The notes beneath the pieces are model-generated. The model saw only the letters and a list, made by a program, of their open reading frames with translations, had not been told where the DNA came from and made no database searches. The position numbers and the translations under genes are program-made. From positions 1-20,835 of the forward strand of contig JAEDMJ010000034.1 in assembly GCA_016303065.1 (NCBI GenBank): a stretch of 20,835 bases of DNA. Reading direction: 5' to 3'. This DNA is from Clostridiales bacterium. Lineage in GTDB: Bacteria > Bacillota > Clostridia > Oscillospirales > QAMX01. Below are positions 7,145 through 15,280 of this stretch, in pieces. The stretch's first letter is position 1. Each line of letters starts with the position of its first letter.

Positions 7145-8599
7145 TTATCTGTTTCTTCGCCAGGTGGATGGCGAACATACGAGGATGAGCGGGAATATCT
7201 CAAGCCTTCCCAAAAGCATGGCCGCAGAGAGGACAAGCTTTGAAACCGGCGAATAGGCCGCGAAATTCGACGCCGGGCCGACGCCGCCGAATCCCGGGCC
7301 GATGTTGTTGAAGCAGGCGACCGCCGCGGTCAGGTTCGTTTCAAAGTCGAACCCCGACGGTTCAAAGCACAGAATGATAAAAATAGCCGCAAGACAGATT
7401 ATGTAAACGGCGAAATACGTCGCAACACTGTCCAGAGTCGTCTTTTCAACGCTTTTTCCCTCAAATTTGACGGAGTTCACACTTCTCGGATGCAGCATTT
7501 TTCTGAGCTCTCTGAAGATCAGCTTGAAAATTATGATAACGCGCGAGACCTTAAGTCCTCCGCCGGTGGACCCGGCGCAGGCGCCGACAAACATCAGCAT
7601 GAAAAGGATGCTCTTTGAAAGCTGGGGCCAGAGATTGAAATCCGTCGTGGCGTAGCCCGTGGTCGTGATAATCGAAGACACCTGGAAAGCGGCGTCCTCC
7701 AAAGCCGCGCCGAAGCCTTCGTAAGACGGCAGAATGTTAAGGGTTATGATCCCGACGGATACGCCGACGATGACGAGATAGCACCAAAGCTCCGTGCTTT
7801 TTATAACCGAGCGGAACTTTCTGATAAGCAGAAGATAATAAAGGTTGAAGTTCACGCCGAAAAGGAGCATAAACACGGTTATCACGTTTTTGAGATACGG
7901 GCTGTACCCCGCTATGCTGTCGTTTTTTGCGCCGAAGCCGCCCGTGCCCGCCGTTCCGAAGGCGTGGATAACGCTTTCAAAAAACGGCATTCCGCCCAGA
8001 AGCAGAAGGATTATCTGAATGACGGTCAAAACAATATATATGAGATAGAGGATCTTCGCCGTGTCCTTCACCCGCGGCGCAAGCTTTCCGACCGTCGGCC
8101 CCGGCATTTCCGCGCGCATTATGTGAATCGATCGGTCGGCCACGTTGGAGACGATGGCCATCATGAACACCAGAACGCCCATTCCTCCGATCCAGTGGGT
8201 AAAGCTTCTCCAAAAAAGCAAACCGTGGCTTTTGTCCTCAACGCTTGTCAGAACGGACGCACCCGTGGTCGTAAATCCGGAAACGGTCTCGAAAAAAGCG
8301 TCGGCGTAGGATGAAACCTCGCCGCTGAGAACAAAGGGCAGCGCGCCGAAAGCAGACATCACGACCCATGCCAGGGAGACGATGGCGAACCCTTCCTTGG
8401 CGTATATAACGTCGTTCCTGGGCTTTGAAAAAGCCATCAGAACGCCCCCGAAAGCCGCGGCAATAAGCGCGGATATCAGGAAAGCCATCATCGCCCGCTT
8501 TTCGCGATAGCAAAAGGCGACAATCGCCGGAAGCAGGAATAAAAGACCTTCGACAACCGCAATTATTCCGATCGTGCTGAAAACCTTTCTCTTGTTCAT
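7145..8599 (-). CDS. trkH: TrkH-type potassium uptake channel subunit
   Basis: A 484-aa integral membrane protein of the Trk/Ktr/HKT family that forms the K+ pathway. The four selectivity-filter repeats are visible: FTTTGAS (about 109-115), FGTAGTGGFG (214-223), TTTGYAT (312-318) and NNIGPGFGG near residue 440. Hydrophobic helices fill the rest, and the C-terminus ends in a family-typical region (LGRLEIFPLILVCSPSTW). The start ATG has AGAGGA upstream. It starts 12 bp after the trkA stop on the same strand, so the pair forms an operon with the regulatory subunit first. The protein sits in the cytoplasmic membrane with the TrkA ring below it. Confidence 0.95.
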   Translation of the reverse strand: MNKRKVFSTIGIIAVVEGLLFLLPAIVAFCYREKRAMMAFLISALIAAAFGGVLMAFSKPRNDVIYAKEGFAIVSLAWVVMSAFGALPFVLSGEVSSYADAFFETVSGFTTTGASVLTSVEDKSHGLLFWRSFTHWIGGMGVLVFMMAIVSNVADRSIHIMRAEMPGPTVGKLAPRVKDTAKILYLIYIVLTVIQIILLLLGGMPFFESVIHAFGTAGTGGFGAKNDSIAGYSPYLKNVITVFMLLFGVNFNLYYLLLIRKFRSVIKSTELWCYLVIVGVSVGIITLNILPSYEGFGAALEDAAFQVSSIITTTGYATTDFNLWPQLSKSILFMLMFVGACAGSTGGGLKVSRVIIIFKLIFRELRKMLHPRSVNSVKFEGKSVEKTTLDSVATYFAVYIICLAAIFIILCFEPSGFDFETNLTAAVACFNNIGPGFGGVGPASNFAAYSPVSKLVLSAAMLLGRLEIFPLILVCSPSTWRRNR

Positions 8600-8611
8600 G
8601 AAAAAGTCCTC

Positions 8612-9970
8612 TCACATCAAAATATCGGAAAGGTCGATGAACTTCTGTCCCGCCGCAACGACGACGACCTTGTCCCCGGGAAGGATCCTGTCGTCGCCGG
8701 AAGGGATGATCGGCTTTCTCCTGCGGATTATTCCGGCAATGATGAGATTCGGCTTAAATTTCATATCCTTCAAAGGAATATTGAGCCCCACAAAATCGTC
8801 GCTGACGTTGAACTCAAGGGCTTCAACGCTGCTGTCCATAAGCTTGTAGAGCGTCTCGACATTGCTGCCAAGGGAGTTTTTCAGCGCGCGCGCGTACCTT
8901 GTCAGGATATCGGAAACGATCTTTTTGGGCGAGACGATGGAAGTGAGCCCGAGCTTTTCCGCCATGGCGGCAAGCTCGCTGCGGTTGACCTTCGTGATGA
9001 TCTTCGGAACCTTTTGGGATGCCGCAAAGAATGAGATGAGTATGTTTTCCTCGTCGATTCCCGTAAGCGTCACAAAGGCGTCCGCCGAGGCGATGCCCTC
9101 CTCGATAAGAAGCTCCTGTTCCGCGCCGTCGCCGTGGATCACCACGGCCTCCGGAAGCGAATCCGCAAACTCACGGCAGCGCTCCTCGTCCTTGTCGATG
9201 ATCTTGACTGCGTTCCCGCTGGCAATGAGCATCTTCGCCAGATAAAAAGCGGTCATGCTCGCGCCGAGTATTATGACGCTTCGCGCCTGCTTCTGTTCAA
9301 AGCCGAGCATTTTCAGCAGCTTCTGAACCTCGCTCGGCGCCGCCACAAGTCCGATCTTGTCCCCCCGGCGAAGCACAAAACTTCCTCCCGGGATTATCAC
9401 TTCGTTCCCCCGCCTTACGGCGGCGATCAGGTAATTTGCCCGGTACTTTTTTCTGAGCTCCGAGAGAGACAGCCCGTCTATCCGGCTGTCCTGATCGAGA
9501 ATCAGGTCGACCATCTCAAGGTTTCTTCTCGAGAAGGTCTCGATATTGACCGCCGCCTGAAGCTTGAGAGTGTTGAAAATCTCCTGCGCCGTGAAAAGCT
9601 CCGGGTTCAGCGCCACGGAAATCTCCAGCTGCTGCCGCATAAAGCCGAGGCTTTTGTCATTGTATTCCGGGTTTCTGATGCGTGCAACGGTGTGCTTTGC
9701 CCCCATGCTCCGCGCGATGTAGCAGCTCAGCATATTGAATTCGTCCGACCCCGTAACGGCAACAAAAAGCTCCGCTTTTTCAACCTCCGCTTCCGAAAGC
9801 GTTTCGCAGTCCACGCCGTTTCCGCAGAGACACATAACGTCGTATATGTTTCCGACATTGTCAACGGCGTCCCTGTTAGAATCCACTGCGACAACATCGT
9901 GCCCTTCGGACACGAGACTTGAAATAATCGTTGTGCCGATTTTTCCGCAGCCGACAATAATGATCCTCAT
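8612..9970 (-). CDS. trkA: TrkA, peripheral nucleotide-binding subunit of the Trk potassium system
   Basis: A 452-aa protein with two tandem RCK modules. The first Rossmann fold begins MRIIIVGCGKIGTTI (GxGxxG at residues 7-12) with an acidic residue D30 at the end of the second strand, as for NAD(H) binding; a TrkA_C-like domain lies at about 145-215. The second Rossmann fold starts near 231, but its loop is GASMTA rather than GxGxxG, so nucleotide binding there may differ. A second TrkA_C-like domain covers about 365-450. The ATG at 9970 is chosen over an in-frame ATG at 9988 because GAAGGA sits 6 nt before it. It gates TrkH in response to nucleotides; some Firmicute homologues also bind c-di-AMP through the C-domain, which I cannot establish here. 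Confidence 0.93.
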   Translation of the reverse strand: MRIIIVGCGKIGTTIISSLVSEGHDVVAVDSNRDAVDNVGNIYDVMCLCGNGVDCETLSEAEVEKAELFVAVTGSDEFNMLSCYIARSMGAKHTVARIRNPEYNDKSLGFMRQQLEISVALNPELFTAQEIFNTLKLQAAVNIETFSRRNLEMVDLILDQDSRIDGLSLSELRKKYRANYLIAAVRRGNEVIIPGGSFVLRRGDKIGLVAAPSEVQKLLKMLGFEQKQARSVIILGASMTAFYLAKMLIASGNAVKIIDKDEERCREFADSLPEAVVIHGDGAEQELLIEEGIASADAFVTLTGIDEENILISFFAASQKVPKIITKVNRSELAAMAEKLGLTSIVSPKKIVSDILTRYARALKNSLGSNVETLYKLMDSSVEALEFNVSDDFVGLNIPLKDMKFKPNLIIAGIIRRRKPIIPSGDDRILPGDKVVVVAAGQKFIDLSDILM

Positions 9971-10057
9971 ACGCAGTCCTTCATGCACGGCTTTTTTCTC
10001 TCGACGAAAAGCCGCGGTTGTTATTCAAAAAAAAATCAGTGATCTGTGCCGGACATC

Positions 10058-10086
10058 ATTATATCACATATCCCGCGCATTTGCTA
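10058..10086 (-). promoter_or_regulatory. Candidate promoter of trkA-trkH
   Basis: On the minus strand there is a perfect TATAAT (10058-10063), with TAGCAA 17 nt upstream as a weak -35. The roughly 85-nt leader contains a CGGCTTTT/AAAAGCCG stem near 9989-10015. No c-di-AMP riboswitch consensus is recognisable in this short leader. Confidence 0.55.
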
Positions 10087-10123
10087 CACTGCCCGAAATT
10101 TTTATTTATTTTTTCCGTTTTTT

Positions 10124-10948
10124 TCAGAGCTCAGCGTGAAGCCTCTGACTCATTTCATAAAGAAAGATCGACGCCGCAACGCCGACGTTCAGAGAGTCGG
10201 ATATACCGCGCATCGGTATTTTTATCATGTTTTCGCTCCCGTCGTACCAGTCGCGGGAGATGCCGTACCTCTCGCTTCCCGCCACAAGAGCCGCCGGAAA
10301 GCGGTAGGGCTCGGTGTCGTAGTCCCGCTCCGCCCTTGTGTCCGCAAGGTAAACCGAAAATCCGCGGGCGGAAAGCCAGTCCCGGCACTCTCCGACGGAG
10401 GAAAACTCGATCATCGGCACGGTAAACGCCGCGCCCATGCTCGCTTTTATGACTTTCTGGCTTCTGATCTTCGCCTTTCTGTTCACCACAAGCACCCCGT
10501 CGACTCCGGCTCCGTCACAGGTACGGAGCACGGTTCCGATGTTTCCCGGAGTTTCAAGCCCGTCAAGGACGGCCAGAAGCTTTGCCCCGGAAAGATCCTC
10601 TCCGGTCCAGCGGGGAAATTCGGCGCAGGCCGTCATGCCCACAAGGTCGTCCCGCTCGGTAAGTCTGGCAAAAGTCTTTTTTGAGACGGAATACACGTTG
10701 CCGGTGAGCTCCGTATACTTTTTGAAAAGCCGTCCGGCCTCCTCGCTTGTCAAAAGCTCCGGACAAAACACAAAGGAAAGCACCTTCATTCCGGCATTCG
10801 CGGCTTTTTCCAAAGCCCAGTACCCGTCAAGAACGCAAAGTCCGGCATCCTCCGCCGAACCGTCGCCCAAAAGCCGGCGTATGCGCGCCGCCTCCGGATG
10901 GGAAGCGCCGATCTCCAAATATCTGTTTTTCTTCCAAATCTCATCCAC
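10124..10948 (-). CDS. SpoU/TrmH-family RNA 2'-O-methyltransferase
   Basis: A 274-aa SPOUT methyltransferase. An N-terminal substrate-binding domain (about 1-110) precedes the trefoil-knot domain. Motif 1 is LDGLETPGNIGTVLRTCDGAG (128-148; N136 and the catalytic-type R142), motif 2 is LVAGSERYGIS (221-231; E226), and motif 3 is IPMRGISDSLNVGVAAS (244-260). It methylates a ribose in rRNA or tRNA using SAM; the exact nucleotide cannot be read from sequence. The start is GTG at 10948, 4 nt past the stop of the upstream methyltransferase gene, with only a weak Shine-Dalgarno, so translation is probably coupled. Confidence 0.9.
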   Translation of the reverse strand: MDEIWKKNRYLEIGASHPEAARIRRLLGDGSAEDAGLCVLDGYWALEKAANAGMKVLSFVFCPELLTSEEAGRLFKKYTELTGNVYSVSKKTFARLTERDDLVGMTACAEFPRWTGEDLSGAKLLAVLDGLETPGNIGTVLRTCDGAGVDGVLVVNRKAKIRSQKVIKASMGAAFTVPMIEFSSVGECRDWLSARGFSVYLADTRAERDYDTEPYRFPAALVAGSERYGISRDWYDGSENMIKIPMRGISDSLNVGVAASIFLYEMSQRLHAEL

Positions 10949-10952
10949 GGTC

Positions 10953-11669
10953 TTATTCCCGCTTTCCGTAATATATCCTGTCCGATTCCTCCGTCGGTCT
11001 GCCGTTCCGGTCGAAAAGTCTCAGCTCCGGCATGATGTCCAGCGACGGCGACGCGCCCTTTATTCCCTCGCAAAGCACAAGAAACGGCGCTTTCCCCTCC
11101 GAATGCGCGGCAAAGCGAAGCCTTTTCGGCTCGGTTCCGGCGAGCCGCATCGCGCACATCAGCCCGGCAAGCCGCGACGCTCTCATGCAGATAAAGAAAC
11201 GTCCTCCCGGCTGCAAAAGCCCGCCCGCGGCGGCGCATATCTCCGTCAGACCGCACGAGCTCTCGCTCCGCGCTCTTCCTCTCGCCTCCGAGGTTTTTCC
11301 GCTGCCCGCCGGGAAATACGGCGGATTGCAGATCACCGAGCGGAACTCCCCGGGAGAAAAGCTCTCCCGCCACCTTGCCGCGTCACAGACAACCGCCTTT
11401 ATCCTGCCTTCCCAGCCCGCGCGGGACGCGTTTTCCAGACAGCATTTTATCGCCGAACCGTCCGCATCGGCGCAGACAAACTCCGTTTCCGTTTTTTTCC
11501 CGGCAAGAAGCATCGCGGCAAGTCCGGCGCCGGAACAAAGGTCGCACACTCTGCCCTTTATCCGCTCCAGCGCAAAGTCCGCCAAAAGAAAGCTGTCCGA
11601 AGACGGAGCCGCGCCGTTTTCCGGCCACCGGTACGCAATTCCCGGAGCAATGACGGTTTCCCTGCTCAT
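10953..11669 (-). CDS. TrmN6-like tRNA1(Val) adenine-N6-methyltransferase
   Basis: A 238-aa class-I SAM-dependent methyltransferase. Motif I is DLCSGAG (43-49), the acidic motif II lies near VCADAD (65-70), and the N6-adenine signature NPPYF is at 115-119. The family methylates A37 of tRNA1(Val) in the cytoplasm; assignment to that substrate is from family membership. The ATG at 11669 has GGAGGA 5 nt upstream; a longer open frame to 11903 has no such site and runs through the ferredoxin gene in another frame. The gene is followed after 4 nt by the SpoU methyltransferase, so the two form an RNA-modification operon. Confidence 0.85.
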   Translation of the reverse strand: MSRETVIAPGIAYRWPENGAAPSSDSFLLADFALERIKGRVCDLCSGAGLAAMLLAGKKTETEFVCADADGSAIKCCLENASRAGWEGRIKAVVCDAARWRESFSPGEFRSVICNPPYFPAGSGKTSEARGRARSESSCGLTEICAAAGGLLQPGGRFFICMRASRLAGLMCAMRLAGTEPKRLRFAAHSEGKAPFLVLCEGIKGASPSLDIMPELRLFDRNGRPTEESDRIYYGKRE

Positions 11670-11688
11670 CGGTTTCCTCCAAAAGAAA

Positions 11689-11728
11689 TTTCGGGGCAAG
11701 CGAAAACGCCTGCCCCGAAATCCGTTTT
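11689..11728. terminator. Bidirectional terminator after the ferredoxin gene
   Basis: A 14-bp stem (11689-11702 with 11707-11720, one G-U pair) has a tetraloop. T-rich stretches flank it on both strands (TCCGTTTTTTT rightward, TTTCTTTT leftward). It separates ferredoxin from the methyltransferase genes, although leftward read-through is possible because no other clear promoter lies before 11669. Confidence 0.75.
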
Positions 11729-11739
11729 TTTCAACAGAC

Positions 11740-11910
11740 TCAGGCCTGCTTGGGAGCCTCGACCGGGCAAACGCTGGCGCAGGCGCCGCATTCCACGCAG
11801 ACGTCGGCGTCGATAACGTACTTGTCGTCGCCCTGGGAAATAGCGGAAACCGGGCACTCGCCCTCGCAGGAGCCGCACGAGATGCACTCGTCAGAAATAA
11901 CATATGCCAT
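11740..11910 (-). CDS. 2[4Fe-4S] ferredoxin
   Basis: A 56-aa clostridial-type ferredoxin that carries low-potential electrons in the cytoplasm. It has two complete cluster motifs, CISCGSCEGECP (about residues 10-21) and CVECGACASVCP (about 37-48), each CxxCxxCxxxCP. The ATG at 11910 has GGAGG 9 nt upstream; an in-frame ATG at 11943 lies inside the promoter's -10 region and is rejected. The gene appears monocistronic: it has its own promoter and a terminator right after it. Confidence 0.96.
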   Translation of the reverse strand: MAYVISDECISCGSCEGECPVSAISQGDDKYVIDADVCVECGACASVCPVEAPKQA

Positions 11911-11942
11911 GTAAGTATACCTCCGTTTTAATGTTTGACACA

Positions 11943-11970
11943 ATTATATCACATACAGAAAAAAATGCAA
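11943..11970 (-). promoter_or_regulatory. Sigma-A promoter of the ferredoxin gene
   Basis: On the minus strand TTGCAT (11965-11970), 16-nt spacer, TATAAT (11943-11948). The -10 is a perfect match. Confidence 0.75.
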
Positions 11971-12099
11971 TCGTAAATTGAGAACAAAATTCAAATCCCC
12001 CCTGCCAATTTTGTATAAAATACGAACAAACCGGAAATACTTCCCCAAAAGCTCCAATTTCGGAAAGTTTTGGACGTTCTTCCCCGAATTGCCCCGTCC

Positions 12100-12139
12100 C
12101 CGGAGGCGTTTGCGCCAAACTGGCCTTTTAGGCCTCCGG
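12100..12139. other. Branched hairpin in the ferredoxin-ctsR intergenic region
   Basis: CCGGAGGC (12100-12107) pairs with GCCTCCGG (12132-12139). Inside, GTTTG/CAAAC and GGCC/GGCC can each form small stems, and CATCCTTTTT follows on the plus strand. It lies upstream of the ctsR promoter. It could end a short rightward RNA or just be a structured spacer. The rest of the 11911-12269 gap holds only the two divergent promoters and the CtsR box. Confidence 0.4.
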
Positions 12140-12178
12140 CATCCTTTTTCAGGTTATCTAAACTTTTTTCTCCGGGAC

Positions 12179-12207
12179 TTGAAAAATTTCTTCCGATGCG
12201 GTAGAAT
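12179..12207 (+). promoter_or_regulatory. Sigma-A promoter of ctsR-clpC
   Basis: TTGAAA (12179-12184), 17-nt spacer, TAGAAT (12202-12207). The transcription start would fall inside the CtsR box. Confidence 0.75.
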
Positions 12208-12212
12208 ATGTA

Positions 12213-12229
12213 GGTCAAAGACAGTCAAA
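12213..12229 (+). promoter_or_regulatory. CtsR operator (tandem heptamer box)
   Basis: GGTCAAAGACAGTCAAA matches the known CtsR consensus, two RGTCAAA heptads separated by 3 nt. It sits just downstream of the -10, where bound CtsR would block initiation, so the operon is very probably autoregulated and derepressed by heat. Confidence 0.92.
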
Positions 12230-12269
12230 GCCAGGCATATTTTTTTCACCGTCAGAGGAGGACAAAGAG

Positions 12270-12719
12270 ATGAGAATAAGCGACCTTATCGCCGAATACA
12301 TTGAACAGGAAATCGAGCGTTCCAGCGGCAGCGTAAACTTTTCCCGGAGCGAGCTTGCCGACAGATTCAGCTGCGTTCCGAGCCAGATCAACTACGTTCT
12401 CACAACGAGGTTTTCGCCCGAACACGGCTACTGTGTGGACAGCCGCCGCGGAGGCGGCGGGTACATCCGCATCACAAGGGTGAAAATGACCCGCGGCCAG
12501 CTGCTCATGCACATCATAAACACGATCGGCAAGAGCATTGACAGCGCAAGCGCCGCCGCGTACATCTCGAACATGAACTCGAACGAAATTCTCAGCGACA
12601 GCGAAGCTCAGCTTATCACCGCGGCGACCTCCGACTACGCTCTTGCTCCCGCCGAAAAGAGCCAGAGGGACGTGCTGCGCGCGTCCATACTGAAGCGCTG
12701 TCTGCTCGTCATCCAGTAA
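12270..12719 (+). CDS. ctsR: CtsR, transcriptional repressor of class III heat-shock genes
   Basis: A 149-aa protein of normal CtsR length. The N-terminal winged HTH has the family signature FSRSELADRFSCVPSQINYVLTTRF (about residues 24-48), and the beta-wing GGGGYIRI (61-68) contains the glycine-rich tip known to sense temperature. The C-terminal helical domain mediates dimerisation. AGGAGG lies 8 nt before the ATG. The gene directly follows its own operator and precedes clpC by 73 bp. In many Bacillota mcsA and mcsB lie between these two genes, but here they are absent, so control of CtsR by McsB, if any, would need genes elsewhere. Confidence 0.96.
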   Translation: MRISDLIAEYIEQEIERSSGSVNFSRSELADRFSCVPSQINYVLTTRFSPEHGYCVDSRRGGGGYIRITRVKMTRGQLLMHIINTIGKSIDSASAAAYISNMNSNEILSDSEAQLITAATSDYALAPAEKSQRDVLRASILKRCLLVIQ

Positions 12720-12792
12720 AAAACGACGGAGCGCACTGCCGCTGTCTTTTGCCGACCGTGCCGCCCGTCCGGTCAGTAAGGGACGTCTGCGT

Positions 12793-15276
12793 ATGAACGA
12801 AAAGAAATTCACGCCGAAAGCCAGCCGCTCCATAAGTCTTGCCTACGGCGAAGCCGTCGGCATGGGCCACAGCTTTATCGGAAGCGAACACCTCCTCCTC
12901 GGACTTCTCCGGGAAGGGGACAGCCTTGCGTCGTCGGTTTTGAAAAGCGCCGGTATCAGCGCCAACGGGGTCTGTGCGCATATGCGCGATCTTATCGGAG
13001 ACGGCGACCCCGGCGGCGAGCCGCGGGGGCTCACGCCCCACTCAAAGCTCGTTCTGAAATTCGCCGCCCAGGAGTCCGAAATACTGGGACACGGGTATAT
13101 CGGCCCGGAACACATACTTCTCGGAATGCTCCGGGAAGGGGAAAACGCCGGAGTCCGCATTCTCAGCGCAATGGGCGCGGACTGCCGCGCGCTTATCGCG
13201 GACCTGCTCAGAGCGGCAAACGGAGACGCGCTCAGAGCGTCGGGCGGGGACGCGCCCAGACCCGCCGCAGCTTCCGCGGCGGTTTCCGAACCCTCGCGGA
13301 CAAAAAAAATTTCATATCTTCCGGATTCAAAGCTTCTGCGCGAATACACGCGCAGCCTCAACGAAATGGCGTTTTCCGGCAGGCTCGACCCCGTCATAGG
13401 ACGCGACGCGGAGCTTTGCCGCGTTGTCGGCATACTGAGCCGCCGGACGAAGAACAATCCCGTGCTTGTCGGCGAGCCCGGCGTCGGAAAGACCGCCGTC
13501 GCGGAGGGACTTGCCGAAATGATCGTGCGCGGAAACGTTCCGGAAAACCTCCGCACAAAAAAAATACTCTCCCTCGATCTTTCCGCCGTCATCGCCGGGA
13601 CAAAATACCGCGGCGAATTTGAAGAACGAATCAAAAGCATAATAAGCGAAACGGAGAAGGACGGAGAAGTCATTCTTTTCATCGACGAGTTCCATACGAT
13701 TGCCGGCGCCGGCGGAGCCGAAGGCGCAATCGACGCGGCAAACATATTCAAGCCGGCCCTTGCCCGCGGGGAGCTTCAGGTGATAGGGGCGACAACCGCG
13801 GAGGAATACCGCCGCCACATTGAAAAGGACGCCGCCCTCGAGCGAAGGTTCCAGCCCGTGCCCGTCGGCGAACCGTCGGAAGAAGACTGCCTCCGCATAC
13901 TGAAAGGGCTCCGCGAACGCTACGAGGCTCACCACCGCCTCGAAATCACCGACGGAGCTTTGGAAACCGCAGTCCGCCTCTCCGCAAGGTTCATCCCCGA
14001 CAGACGCCTTCCCGACAAAGCCATCGATCTTGTGGACGAGGCCGCCGCAAGGGTGCGGCTCGGAGCGCATCTTCCCGGGCGGAAACAGCAGGAAACGGAG
14101 GACGGGCTTTCCCGCCCGGACGCAGAAAAAGAGCCCGGGCGCGGCGTCCGCCTGTCCGAAGACTCTGTCTGCCCCGGGGAGGGCCGGGAAGCTCTTCCAG
14201 GCCTCAGCGCCGGGAAAAAGGCGGGCGCTTTCGTTGACTCCGAGGACGTCTGCGCCGTGCTCTCATCCTGGACCGGCATCCCCACAGCCCGGCTCACCTC
14301 CGGCGAAAGCCGGAGGCTTCTCGAGATCGAATCCGAGCTTTCCTCCAGAGTCGTCGGTCAGGAGGACGCCGTCAAAGCGGTTGCCTGCGCCATCCGCCGG
14401 GGACGCACGGGCGTCCGCGACCCAAGGCGTCCCACGGGCTCATTTCTCTTTCTCGGCCCCACGGGAGTCGGAAAAACGGAGCTTTGCAAGGCGCTTGCGG
14501 AGACGCTTTTCTGCGACAAAAACGCGCTTATAAGACTCGATATGTCAGAATACTCCGAAAAGCACGCGGTAAGCCGTCTTGTCGGTTCCCCTCCGGGCTA
14601 CGTCGGCTTTGAGGACGGGGGCCAGCTCACCGAAAAGGTACGCCGCAGGCCCTACTGCGTGGTTTTGTTTGACGAGCTCGAAAAGGCCCATCCCGACGTT
14701 TTCAACCTCCTCCTCCAAATTCTGGAGGACGGAGCGCTCACCGACAGCCACGGCCGAACCGTCAGCTTCCGCAGCGCGGTCGTCGTCATGACCTCAAACG
14801 TCGGCGCGGAAAGCATGGCCAACAAAACCGCTCTCGGCTTTTCCTCTTCCGGAGGAGACGGCCTGAGCTCCCGCATCGAAGCCGAGCTCAGACAGACCTT
14901 CCGCCCGGAATTTCTAAACCGCATCGACGATATCGTCATCTTCCGCCGTCTAAGCTCCGAATCCGCCTCGCTGATTGCCGAAAAAATGCTTTCCGAGCTC
15001 AGCGGAAGACTTAAAGAAAACGGAGTCGGCCTTTCCTGGGATGAAAGCGCCGTTTCCCTGATCTCCGGAAAGGGCTGCGACCCCGTCTTCGGCGCAAGAC
15101 CGCTCCGGCGAACGGTGAGGAGAACCGTTGAGGATATGCTCGCCGAAAAACTTCTGAGCGGAGAAATCTCTCCCGGGGACTCCGTCGCCCTCCGCGCCGA
15201 AAACGGCAGAATGCTTGCGCGCACGCAAAAAAGCGCACTTTCCCAGGGCATCGGAAAAACATCAACCCCGGGTTGA
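12793..15276 (+). CDS. clpC: ClpC-type AAA+ unfoldase with atypical middle domain
   Basis: An 827-aa Hsp100 protein that unfolds substrates for ClpP in the cytoplasm. Two Clp-N repeats (about 5-65 and 80-140) are followed by NBD1 with Walker A GEPGVGKT (227-234) and Walker B VILFIDE (293-299), and NBD2 with Walker A GPTGVGKT (555-562), Walker B VVLFDE (623-628) and sensor-2 GAR (767-769). LGF at 681-683 sits where ClpC carries its ClpP-docking tripeptide, so protease partnership is expected. The segment between the NBDs (about 424-482) is rich in Pro, Gly, Arg and Glu and lacks the heptad-like coiled coil and LRD/UVR-type motif of normal ClpC M-domains; reading the other frames does not restore it. 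The Shine-Dalgarno is weak (AGGGA). Confidence 0.92.
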   Translation: MNEKKFTPKASRSISLAYGEAVGMGHSFIGSEHLLLGLLREGDSLASSVLKSAGISANGVCAHMRDLIGDGDPGGEPRGLTPHSKLVLKFAAQESEILGHGYIGPEHILLGMLREGENAGVRILSAMGADCRALIADLLRAANGDALRASGGDAPRPAAASAAVSEPSRTKKISYLPDSKLLREYTRSLNEMAFSGRLDPVIGRDAELCRVVGILSRRTKNNPVLVGEPGVGKTAVAEGLAEMIVRGNVPENLRTKKILSLDLSAVIAGTKYRGEFEERIKSIISETEKDGEVILFIDEFHTIAGAGGAEGAIDAANIFKPALARGELQVIGATTAEEYRRHIEKDAALERRFQPVPVGEPSEEDCLRILKGLRERYEAHHRLEITDGALETAVRLSARFIPDRRLPDKAIDLVDEAAARVRLGAHLPGRKQQETEDGLSRPDAEKEPGRGVRLSEDSVCPGEGREALPGLSAGKKAGAFVDSEDVCAVLSSWTGIPTARLTSGESRRLLEIESELSSRVVGQEDAVKAVACAIRRGRTGVRDPRRPTGSFLFLGPTGVGKTELCKALAETLFCDKNALIRLDMSEYSEKHAVSRLVGSPPGYVGFEDGGQLTEKVRRRPYCVVLFDELEKAHPDVFNLLLQILEDGALTDSHGRTVSFRSAVVVMTSNVGAESMANKTALGFSSSGGDGLSSRIEAELRQTFRPEFLNRIDDIVIFRRLSSESASLIAEKMLSELSGRLKENGVGLSWDESAVSLISGKGCDPVFGARPLRRTVRRTVEDMLAEKLLSGEISPGDSVALRAENGRMLARTQKSALSQGIGKTSTPG

Positions 15277-15280
15277 CAAA

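Noticed and set aside
6885..7178. 97-codon minus-strand frame after trkH
   Set aside because: It begins inside the trkH coding end in another frame, has no Shine-Dalgarno and runs through the 6972-7020 hairpin.
9970..10060. Possible c-di-AMP (ydaO-type) riboswitch before trkA
   Set aside because: The leader is only about 85 nt and lacks the conserved ydaO core; only a simple stem is visible.
11670..11903. N-terminal extension of the TrmN6-like protein
   Set aside because: It overlaps the ferredoxin gene in another frame, is low-complexity Ala/Arg/Pro/Ser, and ATG 11669 has a good GGAGGA site.
14066..14240. Frameshift as explanation for the odd ClpC middle domain
   Set aside because: The two other forward frames over this interval give Arg/Pro/Ala-rich or stop-containing sequence, not a coiled coil.
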